A stretch of 64,000 bases of DNA from Diogma glabrata (lineage: Eukaryota > Arthropoda > Insecta > Diptera > Cylindrotomidae). The notes under the pieces were generated by a model. It saw only the letters and a list, made by a program, of their open reading frames with translations, ran no database searches and was not told the origin of the DNA. The translations under genes were made by a program, and so were the position numbers. The stretch is from contig OY856188.1 in assembly GCA_963693315.1 (NCBI GenBank), positions 162,832,002 to 162,896,001 of the forward strand, given 5' to 3'. Every line of letters starts with the position of its first letter. Within the stretch, counting starts at the first letter, position 1. Below, in pieces: positions 34,927 to 43,457 of this stretch.

Positions 34927-36492
34927 ATGTCTGCTGCTGATAAGATCGACGTTCTGGACAGGTCCAGCTCTTGTGCTGTTTGTCAACACGAAATAGTGCC
35001 GGCCGACGTAAAACTTCTCACTCGGTGTAACCACATTTTTCATGACATCTGCCTCAACGACTGGTTGTTGCAGAATAGCACCTGCCCAATTTGTCGAGCC
35101 GCTTGCGAGCGTGCAGACTTACAGAGGTTACCCCGAGGGATGGATAAAACTAATGATACAGTGGTACCACCACCACCGCGACCGGTGACACGCTCTATTA
35201 CCGCAGGTTGGCAACGTCGTCCTAGTATTGGAACTCAACGCTCTTCTACTCCCATGGCAGTCCAACTCCCACGATCTAGACTCGCCGATGAAGTACGAGG
35301 GAATATAGTTCAAAGATCTCCCATATATAGTGCCGCTGTAGCGGAAGATCGGGGATTTCAGGAAGCGGTAAATGCTCACATCGATCAAGAAATTTCTAGG
35401 ATTAATCACTCAATGATGCAATCACGTGCTCCGGCACCGGAAGTGATGTTACCTCTGGCACCCATTGCAGTATCACCCACCACACCGCGTCATCAATCGG
35501 TTCCTTCCAGAAATTATACGCCAGTAAATGCGTTTGTGCAAAATAAGGTACCAGTGCCACCAATGTTTGTTGAGCCTCATCCCGCTCCTACTACTGCCAG
35601 AATGCGAACACATCTCGAACAGCACTCTACAACAATTAGAAATTGGAAAGTAACGTTCTCAGGTAGACCCGATGGTCTAGATGTTGAAGCGTTCATCTTC
35701 AGAATAAAGCGGCTGACAGAGATGTGTTTGAATAGCGATTTTACTATTGTCACCCGTTGTCTGTACCTGTTGTTCACAGATCGAGCAGCTGATTGGTTCT
35801 GGAGACATTTTCGCCAGAACCGACAGCTTATCTGGACTGACTTGTGTCATGCTCTTCGAATAGAATTTCAGGACAGGCAGACGGACGAAGAGGTAAAGGA
35901 GCGGATGAGGGCCAGGAAACAGCGGCCCACTGAATTGTTTGACGAATTCTTACAATCAATTTATCGACTGGCAGATAGACTACGAGTTCCGATGTCGGAC
36001 GCGGAGTTATTATCCTTGATACGCAACAACTTACGATTGGAAATCCGAAGGGAGCTGTTATACGTCACTATTTATGGACTGGAACATCTGCGCCAGCTCT
36101 GCCGTGATCGCGAAAAATTATGGGCCGAGTCAATAACCAGACCACGAGATTATAATATTAGACCATCTAGACCGGTGTCAGAAGTGGACTTGGATCGCGA
36201 ATTCTCACAAATTCAAATTAGCGAATTGCCAACTGAATCGTTACCAGTTGCTTCCAACGAACTCGCGGCAATACAGCCCGCCCCTAATATGGAACGAATA
36301 ACCAGTTCAACTATTTGTTGGAACTGTAAACGACCTGGTCATCGATGGCACGATTGTCGTGAAACACAGCGATTGTTTTGTTGGGGATGTGGAAAGGACG
36401 ATGTATTATGTCCGAACTGTGAAAATTGTCGGGGAAACCGAAGGGGGGGCCAGAATCCCAACACCTTTTCTCGCTCCCAGGACCTGTCTTAG
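34927..36492 (+). CDS. gag: Gag with N-terminal RING-H2 finger
   Basis: The ATG at 34927 gives 521 residues. Residues 16-56 form a textbook RING-H2: CAVC, 14 residues, CNHIFHDIC, 10 residues, CPIC (C16, C19, C34, H36, H39, C42, C53, C56). RING-H2 fingers usually confer E3 ubiquitin ligase activity by recruiting an E2 enzyme; activity here is inferred. A Pro/Arg-rich linker follows, then a retrotransposon Gag capsid-like domain of about residues 235-405 (WKVTFSGRPDGLDVEAFIFR, ADWFWRHFRQ, WTDLCHALRIEF). The C-terminus has a CCHC knuckle (CWNCKRPGHRWHDC) and a second CxxC pair (CWGCGKDDVLCPNC). The frame is intact. RING fingers are not a standard part of Ty3/gypsy Gag as I know it. Confidence 0.9.
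   Translation: MSAADKIDVLDRSSSCAVCQHEIVPADVKLLTRCNHIFHDICLNDWLLQNSTCPICRAACERADLQRLPRGMDKTNDTVVPPPPRPVTRSITAGWQRRPSIGTQRSSTPMAVQLPRSRLADEVRGNIVQRSPIYSAAVAEDRGFQEAVNAHIDQEISRINHSMMQSRAPAPEVMLPLAPIAVSPTTPRHQSVPSRNYTPVNAFVQNKVPVPPMFVEPHPAPTTARMRTHLEQHSTTIRNWKVTFSGRPDGLDVEAFIFRIKRLTEMCLNSDFTIVTRCLYLLFTDRAADWFWRHFRQNRQLIWTDLCHALRIEFQDRQTDEEVKERMRARKQRPTELFDEFLQSIYRLADRLRVPMSDAELLSLIRNNLRLEIRRELLYVTIYGLEHLRQLCRDREKLWAESITRPRDYNIRPSRPVSEVDLDREFSQIQISELPTESLPVASNELAAIQPAPNMERITSSTICWNCKRPGHRWHDCRETQRLFCWGCGKDDVLCPNCENCRGNRRGGQNPNTFSRSQDLS
36443..36450 (+). promoter_or_regulatory. Candidate -1 ribosomal frameshift site
   Basis: In the gag-pol overlap (36426-36492) the gag frame reads AGG GGG GGC, giving G GGG GGC with the XXXYYYZ layout at 36444-36450. 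A -1 slip here enters the pol frame (GGPESQHLF). The frames differ by exactly -1. A G-run slippery site is weaker than A- or U-type sites, and transcriptional slippage on the seven-G run is an alternative. Confidence 0.5.
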
Positions 36493-39400
36493 AATCATCT
36501 GAGACCAAACTTAATTTATCTCCTGATCCTTCGGTTGTTTCATCTACCACTCCCACTAACCTATTAGTACCCGATACACGGTCGAACCGAACCTCAACTT
36601 CCAATCTGATAGAACACCCGTTGAATACTACTTCTGCTACATTAGTACCCACTCATGATACTAATGTGAAATCATTGAAACGAACACCCGATCATACTGA
36701 ACCACCTCCATTATGGACCAAAATCAAATCGTTCCAACAACGATTAAACGAATACCTGAAAATACGCTCAAACATATTTGTCGATTCATTATCATCTTTG
36801 AAACTTCCATCGCGCTCTGCACTCCGTTCTCGTATTTATTGGCAACAACGACATTTGTTTAAATCCAAAACCATTTCCTCTATTGTGAAATTGACCAACG
36901 ATGTGAGATCTTATGCCACAGTGTCAATATTGGGTAAACAACATACTGGACTGTTGGGTAGTGGAGCGTCCTTGGCTGTAATTGGTGGTGATTTTGCTAC
37001 AGAGATCGTGCAAACTCCAGACCTTTTGACTTACTCATCTGCAGTAGTTCGTACTGCCGATGGCCAAAGACAGAAGATTTTGGGATTTGTAAAAACAAAG
37101 ATTTCATTTATGAACCAAGTCAGAACCCTGGACGTCTTCATTATCCCGTCTTTAACTCAAAATCTATATCTAGGCATAGATTTCTTTAACGCTTTTGGTT
37201 TGTTTAACCCGATATTTAACTTACCTACATTTTCGACTACGGAGTCAGGAATTTCAGAATTGTCTATGGACAATCAAGCACGTCTACAAAACACTATTCA
37301 GCTTCTACCATCATTTTCAAAAATGGGTCTGGGTCGAACACATTTGATAGAACATGTTATTGATGTGGGGACTGCAGCTCCCATCAAGCAACGTCATTAC
37401 CCAATATCGCCCGCCATTGAGAAACTGATGGGAGAAGAACTGGATAGAATGTTATCTCTGGGTATCATAGAGGTTTCTAACAGTCCTTGGTCGAGTCCAG
37501 TGGTCTTAATTCGCAAACCTGGGAAGAATCGTCTTTGTTTGGATAGTAGAAAGGTCAATACTGTCACTAAAAAGGATGCGTACCCCCTTCCACAGATAGA
37601 TGGTATCTTGAGTCGTCTGCCACAAAGTAATTTCATTTCCAGTTTGGATCTGAAAGACGCTTTTTGGCAGATACCTCTCGAAAAACACTCCCGAGAGAAA
37701 ACTGCTTTTACGGTCCCAGGGCGGCCATTGTATCAGTTCGTAAGAATGCCTTTCGGACTGTGCAATGCTCCGCAAACAATGACTAAATTGATGGACCAAG
37801 TAATTCCTCCACATCTCAAGTCGTGCGTCTTCGTATACTTGGATGATCTTCTAATAGTTACAGATACCTTTGAGGCCCATCTGAAACTGTTAGAAGATAT
37901 CTCCCAGTGTCTTAGACGTGCGAACTTGACGATAAACGTGGAAAAAAGTAAGTTTCTCTTGCCGGAGGTAAAATATTTGGGATATGTTGTGGGAGGTGGT
38001 ACGTTAAAAATCGATCCTGATAAAACTCAGGCTATTTCTGAATTTCCTACACCGCGTACGTCCAAACAGATTCGACGATTCCTGGGTATGGCGGGTTATT
38101 ATCGCCGTTTTATATCTGATTTCTCTGCTATGTCCCCTCCAATATCAAATTTGTTGAAGAAAAGCTCTAATAAATTCGTATGGACACCAGAAGCTGAAAT
38201 AGCATTAATAAATCTCAAAAATGCTCTCATATCAGCACCAGTCCTCATAAACCCCGACTATACTAAACCTTTTACTCTCCAGTGCGACGCTTATAGTAAT
38301 GACGGTATAGGCTGTGTATTACTTCAGTGTGACATGGACGGTATGGAACATCCCATAGCGTACATGTCCAAGAAACTAAATTCTGCGCAACGCAATTACT
38401 CAACTAGTGAGAAAGAGTGTCTAGCCGCCGTACTGGGAGTAAAGAAATTTAGAGCGTATGTCGAGGGTCAGGCCTTTAAGATCATAACTGACCATGCTTC
38501 ATTAAAATGGTTAATGCAACAAAAAGACCTTTCTGGTCGATTGGCTCGTTGGAGCTTGAAATTGCAGGGTTATGTCTTTGATATTGAGTACCGAAAAGGA
38601 AATTTAAACATAGTTCCAGACACTCTATCAAGACGTGACTCTGTTGACGTCATTTCTGAATTATGTCCAGTGCCTGAATTAGATCTTAATTCCCCTTTCT
38701 TCAACACTTCTCGATATTTGGAGTTGGTAAATCTGGTTACCGAAGCAGACGGTACATTTCCTGATCTGAAAGTAATTTCGGGTCGGGTTTATAAACGATT
38801 GGCTTGTCTAGATCCCGATAGTCCTTCAGAGGGTGAGGGTTGGAAATTGTGGTTACCTGAGGAATACACTGACGAGTGTATTGCAAGGGCCCACAATCCT
38901 CCTACCTCATCTCATGGAGGTCTAGCAAAAACTCTGTATAATATTCGTAAATTTTACTATTGGCCTCGTATGTATGCCCAGGTGAAATCGTTCCTCGGAA
39001 ATTGTAAGACGTGTAAACAAATCAAAGCGACTAATGATCCACTTCGCGCCCCCATGGTGTCTCAGATGAAAACAGAACGAATTGGTCAGCGACTATATAT
39101 CGATATTCTTGGCCCTTATCCTCGTTCAAAGGCCGGGAACATCGCTATTCTTGTAGTATTAGATCATGTCACTAAATATCCATTTTTATTTCCTTTACGG
39201 AAACTAACTGCTGAACCAATTTGTCATCTGTTGACTACTAATGTCTTTCACGTATTTGGTTGTCCCGAAGTTATTGTGTCCGATAATGGGACTCAGTTCA
39301 AGTCTAAACTATTTGAAGATTTCTTGGCGAAGCACGGAGTGAAACATACATTACTAGCGTTATATTTATCTGGTATTCGAGCCTACTTAAAGGAGGAGCA

Positions 39401-39875
39401 TTCTAAATGGGATCTGCACTTAAGCGAGATCGCTTGTGCACTACGTTGTTCTCTTCACCAAACTCTTAAATGTTCCCCATATTACGCAATGTTTGGAATA
39501 CCTATGGTGACTCATGGTTCGTCATATGAATTGCTGAGACGATTGAATAGTCTTCATGAACCAGGTGAAACGATTCTGCGACCTGATTATCTTAACAAGA
39601 TTCGATTACGAATTCTAGATCTAACGGCCGAAGCATTTGTCAAGAGTGCTGAAAGATACAATTTACGAGCTCGAGTAACTTTGTTTAAACCAGGTGATAC
39701 GGTGTTCCGAAGGAACTTTATTTTGAGTGACGCCGGTAAGAAATTATCTGCTAAACTTGCACAGAAGTTTATTGAGACCAGAGTAATAAGGTTGGTAGGT
39801 GGCGCCGCCTACGAACTGGAAGACCTGGTTTCGAAACGTAGAGGTGTTTATCATTCCAAGGACATTCGCGCCTAA
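36450..39875 (+). CDS. pol: Pol: protease-RT-RNase H-integrase, defective
   Basis: Open in the -1 frame relative to gag. The frame is open from 36426, and residue numbers below count from there. The retropepsin region (about 165-270) has LLGSGAS where LLDSGAS is expected: codon 36957-36959 is GGT, so the catalytic Asp is Gly. The RT has FVRMPFGLCNAP and the catalytic YLDD (37836-37847). RNase H has LQCDAYSNDGIGCVL. The integrase has a His/Cys finger (ending CKTCKQ), the first Asp in YIDILGPY and the second in VSDNGTQF. After LLALY (39350-39365) the sequence jumps to LSGIRAYLKEEHSKWD, lacking the PQxNxxxER-type segment with the catalytic Glu. The rest ends in a GPY/F-like tail. RT and RNase H look sound; protease and integrase do not. 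Confidence 0.92.
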   Translation, partial: PESQHLFSLPGPVLESSETKLNLSPDPSVVSSTTPTNLLVPDTRSNRTSTSNLIEHPLNTTSATLVPTHDTNVKSLKRTPDHTEPPPLWTKIKSFQQRLNEYLKIRSNIFVDSLSSLKLPSRSALRSRIYWQQRHLFKSKTISSIVKLTNDVRSYATVSILGKQHTGLLGSGASLAVIGGDFATEIVQTPDLLTYSSAVVRTADGQRQKILGFVKTKISFMNQVRTLDVFIIPSLTQNLYLGIDFFNAFGLFNPIFNLPTFSTTESGISELSMDNQARLQNTIQLLPSFSKMGLGRTHLIEHVIDVGTAAPIKQRHYPISPAIEKLMGEELDRMLSLGIIEVSNSPWSSPVVLIRKPGKNRLCLDSRKVNTVTKKDAYPLPQIDGILSRLPQSNFISSLDLKDAFWQIPLEKHSREKTAFTVPGRPLYQFVRMPFGLCNAPQTMTKLMDQVIPPHLKSCVFVYLDDLLIVTDTFEAHLKLLEDISQCLRRANLTINVEKSKFLLPEVKYLGYVVGGGTLKIDPDKTQAISEFPTPRTSKQIRRFLGMAGYYRRFISDFSAMSPPISNLLKKSSNKFVWTPEAEIALINLKNALISAPVLINPDYTKPFTLQCDAYSNDGIGCVLLQCDMDGMEHPIAYMSKKLNSAQRNYSTSEKECLAAVLGVKKFRAYVEGQAFKIITDHASLKWLMQQKDLSGRLARWSLKLQGYVFDIEYRKGNLNIVPDTLSRRDSVDVISELCPVPELDLNSPFFNTSRYLELVNLVTEADGTFPDLKVISGRVYKRLACLDPDSPSEGEGWKLWLPEEYTDECIARAHNPPTSSHGGLAKTLYNIRKFYYWPRMYAQVKSFLGNCKTCKQIKATNDPLRAPMVSQMKTERIGQRLYIDILGPYPRSKAGNIAILVVLDHVTKYPFLFPLRKLTAEPICHLLTTNVFHVFGCPEVIVSDNGTQFKSKLFEDFLAKHGVKHTLLALYLSGIRAYLKEEHSKWDLHLSEIACALRCSLHQTLKCSPYYAMFGIPMVTHGSSYELLRRLNSLHEPGETILRPDYLNKIRLRILDLTAEAFVKSAERYNLRARVTLFKPGDTVFRRNFILSDAGKKLSAKLAQKFIETRVIRLVGGAAYELEDLVSKRRGVYHSKDIRA

Positions 39876-40140
39876 CATCGGTAATAATTTCTTTTATCAG
39901 TATGATAATATATTTCGCTTGTGTCTTACCGCCATTGTAGGTCAAGAAGATCGACGACCATAAAGTATGGAGGTGGTTTCGTCTTGAATTCACAGTTGAG
40001 TGAGTGTATACTAACTTGGGTGTTCAGGTCTTGTTTCAAAGATTTTTTTTTGTGTTGACTATTTGCAAGTGCAAATTCAGAGATTGAACGTATTTGAATT
40101 TGGTTCAGTTGGTTACCTTGAAACTATATGAACAACTTTT
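39876..40140 (+). other. Post-pol spacer
   Basis: Short unannotated stretch between the pol stop and the 549-bp repeats. No sense ORF. Confidence 0.4.
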
Positions 40141-41806
40141 GGATTGGTTTTTGTGAACAATTAAGCTTAAGTACATATTGGAAATCACTTGAATTTTGCA
40201 ATTCGAAATAACTTTTCATTTTCTCTAAAATTCCTTTAGAAAAAATTTTGTTGTGTTTCGTGTCAGAATTCGAACTACATTCATCAGAGACACATTGTTC
40301 AAATTCCGTGTGTCTTAACAACTTAGCCAAAGCGGCGATGACGATGTTCTAATGATCGTCGATGTTCAAATTTTAATTTTGATGTTCAGATAATTTCTAA
40401 ATTGAAACTTCATCATTTTTCATATTTACTTAAGTTGAATTTTTCATCTATGATTACATATTGAAAATTGTATTTCTTTGGTATTTTTTGTATTAAATTT
40501 CTAGATATTACGATGTGTGAATTCATAGGATGAGAGAATATTTCGTCAACATCTAAGTCAACATTCTAATCAACATCCTAAGTCACGAGTGTAAAGTCAT
40601 TATTGATTGTTGCCAATCAATGCGAAACTTAATATCTGACGTAAAGTCAATATGTTGTTATATTTTTGGTTAGGAAATATAGACAACATTAGGGGAATTT
40701 TTAATTTCGGATTGGTTTTTGTGAACAATTAAGCTTAAGTACATATTGGAAATCACTTGAATTTTGCAATTCGAAATAACTTTTCATTTTCTCTAAAATT
40801 CCATTAGAAAAAATTTTGTTGTGTTTCGTGTCAGAATTCGAACTACATTCATCAGAGACACATTGTTCAAATTCCGTGTGTCTTACACAACTTAGCCAAA
40901 GCGGCGATGACGAAACATATTTTAATTTTGATGTTCAGATAATTTCTAAATTGAAACTTCATCATTTTTCATATTTACTTAAGTTGAATTTTTCATCTAT
41001 GATTACATATTGAAAATTGTATTTCTTTGGTATTTTTTGTATTAAATTTCTAGATATTACGATGTGTGAATTCATAGGATGAGAGAATATTTCGTCAACA
41101 TCTAAGTCAACATTCTAATCAACATCCTAAGTCACGAGTGTAAAGTCATTATTGATTGTTGCCAATCAATGCGAAACTTAATATCTGACGTAAAGTCAAT
41201 ATGTTGTTATATTTTTGGTTAGGAAATATAGACAACATTAGGGGAATTTTTAATTTCGGATTGGTTTTTGTGAACAATTAAGCTTAAGTACATATTGGAA
41301 ATCACTTGAATTTTGCAATTCGAAATAACTTTTCATTTTCTCTAAAATTCCTTTAGAAAAAATTTTGTTGTGTTTCGTGTCAGAATTCGAACTACATTCA
41401 TCAGAGACACATTGTTCAAATTCCGTGTGTCTTACACAACTTAGCCAAAGCGGCGATGACGAAACATATTTTAATTTTGATGTTCAGATAATTTCTAAAT
41501 TGAAACTTCATCATTTTTCATATTTACTTAAGTTGAATTTTTCATCTATGATTACATATTGAAAATTGTATTTCTTTGGTATTTTTTGTATTAAATTTCT
41601 AGATATTACGATGTGTGAATTCATAGGATGAGAGAATATTTCGTCAACATCTAAGTCAACATTCTAATCAACATCCTAAGTCACGAGTGTAAAGTCATTA
41701 TTGATTGTTGCCAATCAATGCGAAACTTAATATCTGACGTAAAGTCAATATGTTGTTATATTTTTGGTTAGGAAATATAGACAACATTAGGGGAATTTTT
41801 AATTTC
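40141..41806 (+). repeat. Triplicated 549-bp unit behind pol
   Basis: Units begin with GGATTGGTTTTTGTGAACAA at 40141, 40709 and 41258, with a final stub at 41807 (periods 568, 549, 549). Units 2 and 3 are almost identical (one visible change, CCATTAG against CCTTTAG). Unit 1 differs by a small block near 40345. Each contains a short frame (for example 40816-41013) that looks like chance coding. Confidence 0.95.
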
Positions 41807-42523
41807 GGATTGGTTTTTGTGAACTTGGTGTTGGTGTTAGTTCAGGTGTGGGTTGCGAGCCTGCATAACGTAAAAGCGGAATTGTGTCGGAGATTTCAGT
41901 ATAGGAGTCGGTCCAATGATGTTTTACTTTTCGATCTTGTAGCAGATTGAAGTATTTTTTTTTTGACTTTAGAGTCTCGGGAACCCCCAGATCTGCCCGA
42001 AATTGGGTCTGGAAGATTTTGGTTATCCATCGCTTACAATAGAGTAGAATACCGTTTTTATCGTTACCCCTCCAAAAAGTTTTTTTTTTGTATAATCCTA
42101 GATACTTTGTTACTTTGGTTCTGCTAAGACTGGGTGTGTAATACTGATCGATTTGATTGCTAATCTGTGGAACCTTGAGGTGCCTCACCATACTGTTATG
42201 GATATACAAGGTCTATTTGCGACCAGCCTATGCCTTTTCAACTTCTTTTTGGTCGTGAGTGTTCTTCCAAAAAGCACTTGTTCTGTAATGGATAGTCTGG
42301 ACTAATGTCTGAACCTAGTGTATTATAGTCGCAGCTTCCTTAGTTGTTATTTCTTGTATTAATCTGTACCGCTCAGGATAGTTTCTCATCCATTCATCAT
42401 CAATGGTCATATTTCGTATAGTTCCCTTAACCCATAGTTTTCTTATTTTTCTTAAAATCTAACTAAGTTTTCAATAGCTGGACAAACATATGCGAGAAGG
42501 AAAATTGCACTAATTACCCTGAT
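41799..42523 (-). pseudogene. Antisense coding-like tract between pol and 3' LTR
   Basis: On the minus strand one frame runs from 42458 to 41799 (220 codons) with only three in-frame stops, all TAG (42315-42317, 42228-42230, 42213-42215). Readable pieces are KLWVKGTIRNMTIDDEWMRN, then YPERYRLIQEITTKEAATII; HYRTSAFWKNTHDQKEVEKA; and a final open 136-codon part with GILLYCKRWITKIFQTQFRA. Just upstream, in a neighbouring frame (42523-42455), is VISAIFLLAYVCPAIENLVR, a hydrophobic segment ending next to basic residues, suggesting a one-base slip near 42455 and a membrane anchor. I do not recognise the family. It overlaps the 549-bp repeat stub by only a few bases. Confidence 0.5.
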
Positions 42524-43457
42524 TTTATATATTAATTAATATAACATAATATTGGTTAATTTGAATTAATTAACAATTTTCTTTAATTATCATCCATATA
42601 AACATTAAAATTTAATCTTACAACACCCTAAAATGGACGCGCGCTATGCTTCCTTTCGATTATTCTCACTATACTACTTCAATTTGAATTCTCTAAACAT
42701 CAAACGTAACTTACACAATGAAGTTTTCAAAACCTTACAACAGCTGTGCGTTTATTTTTACAGTCATTAACATGCAAAGAAGTATTATCTTGCTTTGTTA
42801 TACATTCAATCTGTTTTTCTCTTTGCCTGAAAACAGGAAAATTTACTTCAAACAATCTTTCCGATATAAAACCGAACTACACTGTACGACTTTTGTAGTT
42901 TTGTAGTGCCTGAACGCCTTAACGTCGATTAAACTTGTAATTGATTCATTCTGAATTCGATGATAAATGTTATTAATATATCGGAAATAAGTTGTATCGT
43001 AAAATTGTTATTGCACAATATTTTGAAAAACCAAACAGTTTTGTTTAACTATAAAAATTTCCTAACACTTGATTTGAATTAATTGTTTTACATCTGAAAC
43101 CCTATATTCGAGGTTTTCGATTTTCGAAAAGGAATTTTTTTTGGTATATATGGATCGACTGTAGTCTTTTCAATCGCTTAGTGTATTACATTTGGATTTT
43201 GATGGTTGACGGCTGTCAGTCGATTTATTGTGAAAATAAAGATACCGGTGCTTGTTTATCTTTGAGAAGTTTGGTTTTTGTTTGTTTCAATGGCTTAAAC
43301 TAATAAGTAAGGAAATCAATCAAATTAGCGGCTGTTGTTAAATCGTATTCAGTACCGAAAGTTTTTGGAAAACCACACCCAGGAATGGGATGGATTGTTT
43401 TATGGAGAGGTCTATTCAATAATTAAAATCCGGGATACACATGAAGGGAAATGGCGG
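42524..43457 (+). other. Pre-LTR spacer with candidate polypurine tract
   Basis: AT-rich, with no sense ORF of interest. The purine-rich ATGAAGGGAAATGGCGG at 43441-43457 precedes TATGATTAAAC and the LTR minisatellite, and is the best polypurine-tract candidate for plus-strand priming. The assignment is tentative because the 5' LTR start is missing for comparison. Confidence 0.4.

Noticed and set aside
35128..36652. Minus-strand ORFs over gag (35128-35409, 35577-35777, 36311-36652)
   Set aside because: Shadows of the intact gag frame, unlike the antisense tracts at 34415-34786 and 41799-42523, which have no sense-strand partner.
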